Assembly: GCA_002304925.1 (NCBI GenBank)
Contig: DBPT01000027.1
Span: forward strand, 1-64,000
Reading direction: 5' to 3'
From: Prolixibacteraceae bacterium UBA1413
Lineage (GTDB): Bacteria > Bacteroidota > Bacteroidia > Bacteroidales > Prolixibacteraceae
Length of the DNA: 64,000 nucleotides
The notes beneath the pieces are model-generated. The model was not told where the DNA came from, made no database searches, and saw nothing but the letters and a program-made list of their open reading frames with translations. The position numbers were made by a program, and so were the translations under genes. Numbering within the stretch: position 1 is the first letter of the stretch; each line of letters starts with the position of its first letter. This document shows, one piece after another, positions 24,842-33,486 of the stretch.

Positions 24842-26378
24842 GTGGGGTAAAATTGCGGTAACTGTTCTGCGGATGGCCATCGGATGGCATTTTTTGTATG
24901 AGGGTTTTGTCAAACTGGCTGCGGGAGAGTGGTCCTCTTACAGTTATCTTGTCAATGCCACAGGACCTTTTCCCGGGTTTTACCATTGGCTGGCATCGGC
25001 TCCGGCTTTGGTGAATGTGGTGGATTTTCTCAATGTCTGGGGGTTGATCCTTGCCGGATTGGCTCTTTTTCTGGGCATTTTGACCTCCGTGGCCATAGTA
25101 GGCGGTATCCTGTTGCTCCTGCTCTATTATTTTGCATATCCTCCCTTTGGAAGCGGTCTGATCAGTAACGTTTCCGGGCAGTTTTACATTATTGACAGGA
25201 ATTTCCTGGAAGCGTTGACCCTGCTTCTTCTGCTCACCCTCAGGGAGAAAGGTTATGGCCTTTATGCCCTGCCATTTTTGCGGAAAAGAAGCATCGGAGA
25301 AGGGGGTGCCTCCCTGCCGGGAAGGGGAACCTCTCTGGCACCGGGGGATGCAGGCGCGGACCCTTCCCGCAGGGAAATGGTGAAAAACCTGGTCTCCCTG
25401 CCCCTGTTGGGAGTAATGGGGTGGGGGGCCTCTGCAATGACCCGCAAATTCGGGGTGGATACCTTGTCAGGGGCAACCATTCAACTGAAGCATTCCGACC
25501 TTCGGAAACTGGAGGGGGAGTTGCCTGCCGGAAAAATCGGGAATCATACGATCAGCCGGCTGGTAATGGGCGGCAACCTCATTGGAGGATGGGCGCACTC
25601 GCGTGATCTCCTCTATGTGCCCTCGCTCTTCAGGGCTTACAATACCGAAAAGAAAGTTTTTGAAACCCTTATTCTTGCGGAAAAGGCTGGCATCAATACC
25701 ATTAATATCGGTTACGCTTCCAATACCCTGCTTGCCAAATATAAAAAGCTTACCGGCAGTTCCCTGAAAGTAATCTCCCAGGTGGCCCCCAATATGGAGA
25801 AGGGGGATTTTTTCGAACAGATCAACGGGGCCATTGATGCAGGGGCCGATATATTGCAGGTCCAGGGCAACTGGTGTGACTGGCTGGTAAGGGACGGCAG
25901 GCCGGAAGTCATCGCCGGAATGCTGGAAAGGATCAGAAACCAGGGATATACCGCAGGCCTGGGAGCGCATACCGTCGACTCGCTGATCGCCTGCGAAAAA
26001 TTGGGCATCCTTCCCGACTATTATATGCAGACCATGCATCATGACAACTACTGGTCGGCCCACCCCCGGGAAAACAGGGTGCCCTTCGAAGTCGATGGGA
26101 AGAAGAATCCGGAGCACGACCGTTTTCACGACAACTGTTTCTGTCTTTTCCCCGACCGGACGGTGGAGTTTGTTAACCGCGTAAAAATTCCGGTGATGGG
26201 ATTCAAAGTTCTGGCAGCGGGAGCAATCGCCCCAGAAGATGGCTTCAGGTGGGCCTTCGAAAATGGGGCCGACTTTATCTGTGTGGGGATGTTCGACTTC
26301 CAGGTGGTCGATGATGTGAATACCGTGGTGGCTATCCTGAACAACATTCCCGCCAGGAAACGGGAGTGGTATGCCTGA
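24822..26378 (+). CDS. DoxX membrane domain fused to aldo/keto-reductase-like barrel
   Basis: A 518-residue fusion. Residues about 8-145 are a four-helix DoxX domain (LRMAIGWHFLYEGFVKLAAG; GLILAGLALFLGILTSVAIV; a loop with QFYIIDRN). After a Gly/Ala-rich linker and a second hydrophobic segment with a Met-Val-Lys start (about 185-205), residues about 230-515 form a TIM barrel of the aldo/keto reductase superfamily (ISRLVMGGNLIGG, FETLILAEKAGINTINIGY, MGFKVLAAGAI). The catalytic Asp position reads Asn-Ile-Gly and the His position reads LQVQGNW, so the usual tetrad looks broken. Related proteins may be electron-transfer or quinone-linked. The start may be at 24831 (second Met). It overlaps the DUF4056 gene. 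Confidence 0.8.
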   Translation: MKIMKDKWGKIAVTVLRMAIGWHFLYEGFVKLAAGEWSSYSYLVNATGPFPGFYHWLASAPALVNVVDFLNVWGLILAGLALFLGILTSVAIVGGILLLLLYYFAYPPFGSGLISNVSGQFYIIDRNFLEALTLLLLLTLREKGYGLYALPFLRKRSIGEGGASLPGRGTSLAPGDAGADPSRREMVKNLVSLPLLGVMGWGASAMTRKFGVDTLSGATIQLKHSDLRKLEGELPAGKIGNHTISRLVMGGNLIGGWAHSRDLLYVPSLFRAYNTEKKVFETLILAEKAGINTINIGYASNTLLAKYKKLTGSSLKVISQVAPNMEKGDFFEQINGAIDAGADILQVQGNWCDWLVRDGRPEVIAGMLERIRNQGYTAGLGAHTVDSLIACEKLGILPDYYMQTMHHDNYWSAHPRENRVPFEVDGKKNPEHDRFHDNCFCLFPDRTVEFVNRVKIPVMGFKVLAAGAIAPEDGFRWAFENGADFICVGMFDFQVVDDVNTVVAILNNIPARKREWYA

Positions 26379-26450
26379 TTCATCCCATGCTTCCGGAACG
26401 GGAAGGGAAAGGTGGCGCAAGGAGGGAAAGGCCAGGACCCCTATCGGAAG

Positions 26451-27161
26451 CTACAGGGAGTGGACGGAATGTTTCCTGACTTCCGACAATAGCTCCCTGG
26501 CGCGGTTCCCGGTCAGGCTGTCGAGCAGTTTCCAGAATTCCTCCCCATGGTTTTTGACTTCCGTATGGGCAAGTTCGTGGAGGAGGATGTAATCAATCAG
26601 GTGATCGGGAAGAGTCATCAGCTTCAGGTTCAGGCTGATGTTGTTCCGGCCTGAACAGCTTCCCCAGTTCGACCGGTTGTTGCGGATCGTGACACGGGCA
26701 TATTTAAAATGATGAAGTGCGGCCAGCTCTTTTAACCTCCCCGGAAGGTAATGGCGGGCTTCCCAGCGGTAGATCTCCGTCATCACCTTCCGGATGTGCC
26801 CCTGAACCTCCGGATGTTCAATGGTCAGCTTCGCAGGGTAGAGAATCTCTATGTTAAATCCGTTCTGTTTCAGGGTGGTATTTTCTCCCTTCGGGTAAAC
26901 AATTATCTTGTGATAACGGGTTGAGATTTCTCTGTTTTCAGGAAAGAGCGGCTGTATTGCTTCAAGTTTCCGTCGCTGCCGGATGATCCAGCTGGTGTGT
27001 GCTTCGGCAAACCGGACCGCTTCAGCGAGGGATACACCGTAAGGGTAGGATACCGAGACCTTTGCCTCTGCTGATACACGTAATCTGATCCTCCGGGAAC
27101 GGGGATTTCTGGAAAACAGGATGTTACCGATGCGGTTTATGTTAATTACTTTTACGGCCAT
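26451..27161 (-). CDS. YgjP-type zinc metallopeptidase (M48-like, DUF45)
   Basis: A 236-residue cytoplasmic protein. The start at 27161 is chosen because a longer frame would run into the regulator gene and lacks conserved sequence. It has the family blocks RNPRSRRIRLRV at the N-terminus, ARVTIRNNRSNWGSCSGRNN and the zinc motif HELAH followed by NHGEEFW. These match the YgjP/DUF45 family, whose biological substrate is not established. It follows the GntR regulator by 28 bases on the same strand and probably shares its transcript. Confidence 0.85.
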   Translation of the reverse strand: MAVKVININRIGNILFSRNPRSRRIRLRVSAEAKVSVSYPYGVSLAEAVRFAEAHTSWIIRQRRKLEAIQPLFPENREISTRYHKIIVYPKGENTTLKQNGFNIEILYPAKLTIEHPEVQGHIRKVMTEIYRWEARHYLPGRLKELAALHHFKYARVTIRNNRSNWGSCSGRNNISLNLKLMTLPDHLIDYILLHELAHTEVKNHGEEFWKLLDSLTGNRARELLSEVRKHSVHSL

Positions 27162-27189
27162 CCGATCTGATCTCCCGAAAGCGCAAGTT

Positions 27190-27894
27190 TTAGAACAACC
27201 GGTTGAAATGATTCGCCAGATGTTGGCGCATCCCCTTTCGGAATTGTCCGGGATCGCGTTCGCGGAGGATTTCCACCAGTTCCTTGTGGGAAACATATTT
27301 CTTTTTAACGATCGGTTTGTTGATCAATCCACTGGAGTATACGTAATGGAAAACCGGCAGGAGCATCGTCTGGAATTCTTTCAGAATTTCGTTTCCCGAT
27401 ATTTCATAGAGTTTCCCGTGAAACTGTACCTCGTATTCCACATCAAAGAGGGTATCAGGGGAAGGGGAGTTTTCGTTCCTGACAATCCAGGCCAGCTCTT
27501 CGATGTCTTTGTCGGTTACCCTTCTGACCACCAGGTCGGCCATCCCCACTTCGAGGACCAGACGCAATTCGAAGACGTTTTTCAACGACTGGGGGTCCAG
27601 GATGTTGGGAATCATCGATTTCTGAAGAATATGGGGTAGGTTGGGACTTTTAATCAGGGTTCCCTTGTGTTTGATTGATTCGATCAATCCCATGGTTTTC
27701 AGTCTGTTGAGTGATTCACGGATGACGGTACGACTGACACCCATCGCTTGTGCCAATTCGATTTCCTTAGGAATAACGTCACCCGGACTCAACTCCTTTT
27801 TGATAAAGAAGTCGATCAGGTTCATTTCCACTTTGTCGACCAGGCTACGGGTATCAATCGCTTGAATGTCTGACATCAGATCTTCGGTATTCAT
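27190..27894 (-). CDS. GntR-family regulator with FCD domain, likely sialic acid regulator
   Basis: A 234-residue transcription factor of the FadR subfamily. The N-terminal winged helix is at about residues 18-80 (GDVIPKEIELAQAMGVSRTV, IRESLNRLKTMGLIE). The C-terminal FCD domain has the metal-binding pattern: Asp/Glu in EYEVQFHGKLYE and further His residues in LPVFHYVYS and YVSHKELVE. FCD regulators bind a small acid or sugar acid. It is divergent from the sialic acid operon, and two palindromes ATGTAnTACAT lie between the genes, so it most likely represses that operon and itself. The ligand is inferred, not shown; sialic acid or ManNAc-6-P are candidates. Confidence 0.85.
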   Translation of the reverse strand: MNTEDLMSDIQAIDTRSLVDKVEMNLIDFFIKKELSPGDVIPKEIELAQAMGVSRTVIRESLNRLKTMGLIESIKHKGTLIKSPNLPHILQKSMIPNILDPQSLKNVFELRLVLEVGMADLVVRRVTDKDIEELAWIVRNENSPSPDTLFDVEYEVQFHGKLYEISGNEILKEFQTMLLPVFHYVYSSGLINKPIVKKKYVSHKELVEILRERDPGQFRKGMRQHLANHFNRLF

Positions 27895-27926
27895 CTAAGG
27901 GAGATTTATCAGAATTAAATCGGAAA

Positions 27927-27966
27927 CAAATGTATAAAAAAACAAACATAATATATGTATTACATA
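27927..27966 (-). promoter_or_regulatory. Regulator promoter with operator palindrome
   Basis: On the minus strand TACATTTG (27934-27927) fits the -7 element for the regulator gene. The palindrome TATGTATTACATA at 27954-27966 lies about 19 bp upstream of it, where the -33 element would be. It shares ATGTAnTACATAAGACA with the site at 28149. This suggests autoregulation. Confidence 0.55.
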
Positions 27967-28113
27967 AGACAAGATTCAAAAACTTTAATCATGTTCGGGT
28001 TGAACGCTTGTTTTTGCGGGATCAATCTGCCTATCGGTATCAAATAGGTTGATTACATTACAAAATAATGATAAAAATCATATAAATAGGGTAAATAAAA
28101 GTGAAAAAAAAAC

Positions 28114-28143
28114 TTGCAGATTTGATATATCCATCTATATTTG
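28114..28143 (+). promoter_or_regulatory. Promoter of the sialic acid operon
   Basis: TTG at 28114-28116, a 19-bp gap and TATATTTG at 28136-28143 fit the Bacteroidota consensus exactly. The transcription start is expected near 28150, about 50 bases before the susC start codon. The rest of 27895-28201 is AT-rich leader with no gene. Confidence 0.75.
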
Positions 28144-28148
28144 CGGTA

Positions 28149-28163
28149 TTATGTAGTACATAA
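28149..28163 (+). promoter_or_regulatory. FCD/GntR operator at the susC transcription start
   Basis: TTATGTAGTACATAA is a perfect 15-base palindrome around one central base. It begins 6 bases after the -7 element, so a bound repressor would cover the start of transcription. The same core with one base changed at the centre and the same trailing TAAGACA occurs at 27955-27971 near the divergent regulator. Confidence 0.65.
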
Positions 28164-28201
28164 GACATAATTTGAACAATTTAACCATTAATTCGAATGC
28201 T

Positions 28202-31200
28202 ATGAACAAAATTTCTTTACTGAAGCCGGTTTTTCTGGCATTGGTGTTTCTCTTTTCGCTTGGTTTGGCCAGTGCCCAGACGGCGATAACGGGAACCGTG
28301 ACAGATGCCCGCGATGGTTCCACACTTCCCGGTGTCAACATTATTGTGGCAGGGACAATGGTAGGGACGATTACCGATATTGACGGTAATTTTTCCCTTA
28401 CCCTTCCTACCGATGCCGGGGAACTGGTTTTTTCCATGGTGGGATACTCTACGCAGACCCTTCCCGTCGGGGAGGCGACGGTTTACAACGTTGCCCTGCA
28501 GGAAGCCACAAAGGCCCTGGATGAGGTGGTGGTTATAGGTTATGGAACCCAAAAGAGGAGTACCCTGACGGGATCAGTAACCAAAATGGATCCGAAATTG
28601 CTGGAAACGGGGGTTCGCTCCAACCCTGCCCAGGCCCTGGCGGGTACCATTCCAGGATTGAGGGTGGCCACCACTACCGGCCGCCCAGGCTCGCTGCCCA
28701 CCATTGTGTTGAGGGGGGGTACCAATTTTGACGGTTCGGGAAGCCCGCTGATCATCATGGACGGACAGATCAGGGGTTCCATGAGCGATATCAATCCTGA
28801 GGAGATCGCCAGTATCGAGGTGCTGAAGGATGCCTCCGCCACAGCCATTTACGGCGCACGCGCCAGCAATGGGGTGATCCTGATCACTTCCAAAAGGGGG
28901 AAAAGCGGGACTGCCCAGGTAAATGTCAAAGTGAAAACCGGGGTCAACTTCCTGAACGTTCCCTATGAATTTGAAGATGCCGCAGGCTATGTCAAATGGG
29001 CCAGGCTGGGCGCCGAACAGGCCATTCTGAACGGTACCCTCGCCATTACCAATGTGGCAGGCGTTGGTCCCCGGGGTACCGGAAACCAATACAAAGATGC
29101 CAACGGAAATATCCTTGACGGAAATTATAACTCCACCGCCATCTGGAGTGTGATGCGCCTGAATGACGTTAACAGGGAGTTGCTGCAAAAACCGGGATGG
29201 AAAACGATGAAGGACGTTATTAAAACCAATGCCGCAGGCAACTATGACCCCAACGGTGAATATTATGACTTGATTTACCGCGATTTCAACTACGGAGACT
29301 ACGGACTCAATAAAACCGCCGTCACCCAGGATTATAATGTCAGCTTCAGCGGCGGAAATGAAAGAGGCAAGTATTTCGCCAACCTGGGGTACTATGATGA
29401 GGGGGGTCTTTCGCTTGCCACATTTTACAACAGGCTTAACTTTGCCTTAAACGGGGATTATAAAATCAACGATTGGCTGACTTCGGAAAGCGGCTTGCAG
29501 TTTGCCCGCGCAAAATGGCGGAATCAGTCGTTGCAGAACGGGGAAACCAACTACTGGGCCCGTATGCTTTCTGCTCCCCCCACCCTGAGGGAATATAACG
29601 AAAACGGCGAATGGATCCTGGGCCGCGATGCCAGTGACGGAAACCCTGCCTTTAACATAGATGCTTACAAGAGGGATAACCAATCCGATAAGTTTACCAT
29701 GAGCCAGGCTTTGAGGGCTGACATTATGAAGGGATTGTATGTAAGGGTCAGCGCCATCATGATGTATGACGAGTCTTTGCAGGAATCTTTTAACAAGGAT
29801 TTCCGTACCGGGATTATGAGCTATACCAATCCCAATACCGGGTGGAACAGAACAAGGAGTTCTGAGGCTCAGTTCGACAGGGTTATCCGCCAAACCTACA
29901 ATGCTATTGCCAATTACGAAACCAAATTTCTGGATAAGAACAACATCAGTGCCATGGTAGGCTTCGAATTTTACGATTCCTTCAACAAAGGGTTGTATGC
30001 TGCTGGGTCTTTGGCACCTACCGATGATTTTGCTGATCTCGGCCTGACCTTGAACAACAAGGACCAGCAGACCCGGTCGACGGATTCCTGGCACAGCAAT
30101 GAGCGGATCATGTCGGGTTTTGGCCGTGTGAATTACAACTATGATGAAAAATACCTCCTGACCATGACAATCAGGCGGGATGGGTATTCCCGGCTGCTGG
30201 GCGATAACCGCTATGGAACCTTCCCGGCATTCTCACTGGGCTGGCTCATGCACAAAGAGTCCTTCATGGAATCGACCGGGGATTGGTTATCTTACCTGAA
30301 ACTACGTGGCAGCTGGGGTAAAAACGGAAATGTTGGCGGTATCGGCACCTATGAGCTTCAGGGGTCGTACGGCTCCCAGACGGCCTACAACGGTAATATC
30401 GGATTTTTGCAGACCGGTCTGGCCAATCCCGTATTGAGATGGGAAAAATCCAACACCGTGGAAGTGGGTGCAGACATGGGCTTCCTCGACAACCGGATTT
30501 ATGCTTCCCTTTCATTCTACAACAGGATTACCGATGATAAAATTGCCAGCGTTGTGCTACCCACCTCCTCGGGTGTTTCAAGCATTCGCACCAACAACGG
30601 GAAGATGCGCAACCGGGGTGTGGAATTGGAATCAACAATAAAAGTCATTTCCAAAAAGGATCTCAAATGGGACATCGGGCTGAACGGAGCGTGGATCAAG
30701 AACATGGTTTTGCAACTCCCGTTCAACGGCAACGAAAACAACCGGCAGGGGGGTCAGCAGATCTACGATCCCGCAACCGGTAAGTTGATCTGGGTTGGTG
30801 GTTACCAGGAAGGTAAGGAGTGGGGTGAAGTCTTCGGTTTTGTGAGCGAAGGGATTATCCGCACTGATGAGGATCTGGCCAAATACAACAAGTTAGACCT
30901 GGCTGCCGGACAGGTATGGTATGGAAGTGCCGCCGGGAGAAGGGTGGCCAGTGCGAAACTGATCGCTGAAAAAGGCCTGACCGGATGGATCTCCACCAAG
31001 AAGGGAGATGTGATGTGGAAGGATATCGATAAAAACGACACCATCGATTACCGTGACCAGGTTTCTCTTGGCCGCGTGCTGCCCAGGGTTACAGGGGGCT
31101 TTAACACTACCGTGTCCTACAAGGATTTCGCGCTGGCGGCCAGGATGGACTTTGCGCTGGGCCATATCCAGCGGGACGCTATGCAATTATGGTCGCTGGG

Positions 31201-31567
31201 ATGTATGCAGGGAGAATTCAACATGACAAAGGATGTCAGGGATACCTGGACCCCCGACAATCCCGATGCGAAGTACCCAAGGTATGTCTGGGCTGACCAG
31301 CTCAACACCAAAAACTTCGACCGTCCCAGCGGCATGTTCTGGAGGAAATCCAATTACCTGGCTTTCCGCGAAGTTACCCTGAGTTATAACCTCCCAAAAT
31401 CGATGCTTTCCAGGATAAAAATCCCTAAAGCGATCATTTCGGTCACGGGGCAAAACCTGGGATACCTCTCCGACAGGCTGCTGAACCTTCCCGAACGTAC
31501 CGGGGATCAGAACGGGGCATACATCATTCCTACACAGCTGATCTTTGGCCTGGATATTACGTTATAA
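28202..31567 (+). CDS. SusC/RagA-family TonB-dependent receptor
   Basis: A 1121-residue outer-membrane glycan importer. The start at 28202 is preferred over 28172 because it begins the signal peptide (KISLLKPVFLALVFLFSLGL, ending SAQ). Residues about 27-105 are the carboxypeptidase-like domain (ITGTVTDARDGSTLPGVNII, TDIDGNFSL). The SusC signature follows (VVVIGYGTQKRSTLTGSV), then the plug (IVLRGGTNFDGSGSPLIIMD, SATAIYGARASNGVILITS) and a large barrel ending in IFGLDITL. It works with the SusD gene 31 bases downstream. Context predicts sialylated glycans, or the sugars freed from them, as cargo. No anti-sigma factor or other SusC regulator is present, which fits control by the divergent GntR protein. 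Confidence 0.95.
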   Translation: MNKISLLKPVFLALVFLFSLGLASAQTAITGTVTDARDGSTLPGVNIIVAGTMVGTITDIDGNFSLTLPTDAGELVFSMVGYSTQTLPVGEATVYNVALQEATKALDEVVVIGYGTQKRSTLTGSVTKMDPKLLETGVRSNPAQALAGTIPGLRVATTTGRPGSLPTIVLRGGTNFDGSGSPLIIMDGQIRGSMSDINPEEIASIEVLKDASATAIYGARASNGVILITSKRGKSGTAQVNVKVKTGVNFLNVPYEFEDAAGYVKWARLGAEQAILNGTLAITNVAGVGPRGTGNQYKDANGNILDGNYNSTAIWSVMRLNDVNRELLQKPGWKTMKDVIKTNAAGNYDPNGEYYDLIYRDFNYGDYGLNKTAVTQDYNVSFSGGNERGKYFANLGYYDEGGLSLATFYNRLNFALNGDYKINDWLTSESGLQFARAKWRNQSLQNGETNYWARMLSAPPTLREYNENGEWILGRDASDGNPAFNIDAYKRDNQSDKFTMSQALRADIMKGLYVRVSAIMMYDESLQESFNKDFRTGIMSYTNPNTGWNRTRSSEAQFDRVIRQTYNAIANYETKFLDKNNISAMVGFEFYDSFNKGLYAAGSLAPTDDFADLGLTLNNKDQQTRSTDSWHSNERIMSGFGRVNYNYDEKYLLTMTIRRDGYSRLLGDNRYGTFPAFSLGWLMHKESFMESTGDWLSYLKLRGSWGKNGNVGGIGTYELQGSYGSQTAYNGNIGFLQTGLANPVLRWEKSNTVEVGADMGFLDNRIYASLSFYNRITDDKIASVVLPTSSGVSSIRTNNGKMRNRGVELESTIKVISKKDLKWDIGLNGAWIKNMVLQLPFNGNENNRQGGQQIYDPATGKLIWVGGYQEGKEWGEVFGFVSEGIIRTDEDLAKYNKLDLAAGQVWYGSAAGRRVASAKLIAEKGLTGWISTKKGDVMWKDIDKNDTIDYRDQVSLGRVLPRVTGGFNTTVSYKDFALAARMDFALGHIQRDAMQLWSLGCMQGEFNMTKDVRDTWTPDNPDAKYPRYVWADQLNTKNFDRPSGMFWRKSNYLAFREVTLSYNLPKSMLSRIKIPKAIISVTGQNLGYLSDRLLNLPERTGDQNGAYIIPTQLIFGLDITL

Positions 31568-31598
31568 GAGTAAAAAGTCATATTTAAATCAGAAGAAA

Positions 31599-33164
31599 AT
31601 GAAAAAGTTAAGATATATAATTGGGGCAGCGGTAATCTTCCTGTTGACTGCGGTATCGTGCCAGGATACGCTTGACCTCTCTCCCATTGATTATTTCGGG
31701 GATGGGAACTACTGGAAGAATGAATCCCAGGTTTCCAACTTCATGGTCGGCATCCATAAGCAATTGCGCGACTACCAGTTCATGCTCGTCCGCCTGGGAG
31801 AAATGCGGAGTGGCAATTACAGCAACATTGACCGTCAGAATACTTCACTGAACGAACTGCCCATCATTGAGCAACGTATTGATGAAAACTCAACAGGAGT
31901 AGGAAGCTGGGCGGGTTTTTACGGCCCGATCCTCCAGGTCAACCTGTTTATTCAAAAAGTGGAGGCAATTGACTTTCTTCCGGCTAACAAGAAAGGTTAC
32001 TATCTCGGCCAGGCTTATGGATTAAGGGCATTCTACTACTTCCACCTGCTTCGCACATACGGAGGTGTCCCACTCTGGCTGGAGCCCGAAGTGCTTCTCG
32101 GAAACACCGATCCTGTCAAACTGCGCAAAGCCCGCTCCACGGAAGCTGAAATCCTTGCATCGATTAAAAGTGATCTGGAAAAATCGGTTGCCAACTTCGG
32201 AAATGCTGCCAGTCCGGCTGACAAAAGCCAGTGGAGCCCCCGGGCCACCCTCATGCTCAAAGGTGAGGTTTACCTCTGGTCTGCCAAGGTGTACGGAACC
32301 ACCGTCGACCTGGCAGAAGCGAAAAATGCCTTAAATGCCATTTCAGGAACCTCTCTGGCCAAGAATTTTGCCGATGTGTTTGCCTATGATAAGAAGAATA
32401 ACAGTGAAGTAATATTTGCACTTCGCTACCAGGTCGGGGAAGCAGAACAACCCACCTATTCTTATTTCCTTTATTCGACCTATAATTTCGACAATCTCCA
32501 TTACAAGGACTCTCTGGCCAGTGGTCCGCTGCTGGTGGATCCTCTTCAGATTGCAGCTTCGAACGCTTATCAGATTATCCAGCGTTATGCTTACACATTC
32601 GAACTGTTCCAGTCGTATGACCTGAAAGACAAGCGCAGGGATGCCACTTTCTATGATTATTATAAGGTGACCAAGGATCCATATCAGGTGAATATCAGGA
32701 ACACGGCCCTGGTGAAATTCCTGGGGGTGATCAGCGCCAACAAACGCTATTTTGCCGATGACTGGACGGTATACCGCGAAGCTGACCGCTTGCTTATGCT
32801 TGCTGAAATCGTCAACGCCGAAGGCGGGGATCCCTCCTCGTTCATCAAGCAGATACGTGACCGGGCTTTTTACCCTGATGCCGACCCGACTCCTTTCGTG
32901 AATTCTACAAAAGACAACAACGAACTGGCAATTTTTGCCGAACGCAACAAGGAGTTTGTCCACGAAGGGAAAGCCTGGTATGACTTGCGGCGTATGAAAT
33001 ACGGGGCTGACTTCCTGGTGTTCAAAAGTACAGCACATAAGTATGGCGTACTCGACAAAGCAAAACAGGCCCATATGGTGCTGTGGCCCATCGAAAAAGC
33101 CATCTGGACCAACGACCCGCTGGTAGATCAGACACCCGGCTATGCAACATCAAAACCGCAATAA
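31599..33164 (+). CDS. SusD/RagB-family glycan-binding lipoprotein
   Basis: A 521-residue surface lipoprotein. The start at 31599 gives a lipoprotein signal with lipobox LTAVSC (Cys21); a frame reaching back to 31545 would overlap susC. SusD hallmarks are visible: the early YFGDGNYWKNESQVSNFMVG region, the TPR-like helices (LGQAYGLRAFYYFHLLRTYG, GVPLWLE; KGEVYLWSAKVY) and the C-terminal RNKEFVHEGKAWYDLRRMK and LWPIEKAIW motifs. It forms the lid over SusC. Followed by a hairpin and a 322-base gap before the sialidase. Confidence 0.94.
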   Translation: MKKLRYIIGAAVIFLLTAVSCQDTLDLSPIDYFGDGNYWKNESQVSNFMVGIHKQLRDYQFMLVRLGEMRSGNYSNIDRQNTSLNELPIIEQRIDENSTGVGSWAGFYGPILQVNLFIQKVEAIDFLPANKKGYYLGQAYGLRAFYYFHLLRTYGGVPLWLEPEVLLGNTDPVKLRKARSTEAEILASIKSDLEKSVANFGNAASPADKSQWSPRATLMLKGEVYLWSAKVYGTTVDLAEAKNALNAISGTSLAKNFADVFAYDKKNNSEVIFALRYQVGEAEQPTYSYFLYSTYNFDNLHYKDSLASGPLLVDPLQIAASNAYQIIQRYAYTFELFQSYDLKDKRRDATFYDYYKVTKDPYQVNIRNTALVKFLGVISANKRYFADDWTVYREADRLLMLAEIVNAEGGDPSSFIKQIRDRAFYPDADPTPFVNSTKDNNELAIFAERNKEFVHEGKAWYDLRRMKYGADFLVFKSTAHKYGVLDKAKQAHMVLWPIEKAIWTNDPLVDQTPGYATSKPQ

Positions 33165-33268
33165 GAAGCCATACTCACGGCCATTAATGCAGAAAAGGAG
33201 GGACATGCCGCCCATCCATTATATACCGGTTTTTGTTCATAGATTTGATTAACTAAGATGAAAAGTGA

Positions 33269-33305
33269 TTGCAGTCGCCCGGAAACGGGCACTGCAACAC
33301 TTTTT
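33269..33305 (+). terminator. Hairpin between susD and the sialidase gene
   Basis: TTGCAGT at 33269-33275 pairs with ACTGCAA at 33291-33297 and GCCCG at 33277-33281 with CGGGC at 33286-33290, with one bulged C and a GAAA loop. CACTTTTT follows. This is a strong intrinsic terminator or attenuator inside the 33165-33486 gap. That gap shows nothing else: no clear promoter and no convincing small gene. Confidence 0.65.
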
Positions 33306-33486
33306 GTGAGGCTTTCATTGCCCGGGAAAACTCCGACGGGCATCAAACCTCCAAAAACCAGGGTAAATAATTTTTATTTCCGGTGCAACAGTGCTATTAT
33401 TGTTAAATCAAGAGGAACATAAAATCCGGCGTTGTAGCCTTTTTCAGTACGATTCCATTTCAGCTCATTTTAAAAAGACTTACCAA

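Noticed and set aside
27162..27296. N-terminal extension of the YgjP-type peptidase
   Set aside because: It runs into the GntR gene in another frame and has no conserved sequence; the ATG at 27161 precedes the family domain.
33187..33252. A 21-codon frame after susD
   Set aside because: No export signal, no conserved feature and too short to judge; unlike the remnant at 37390 it has no coupling to a neighbour.
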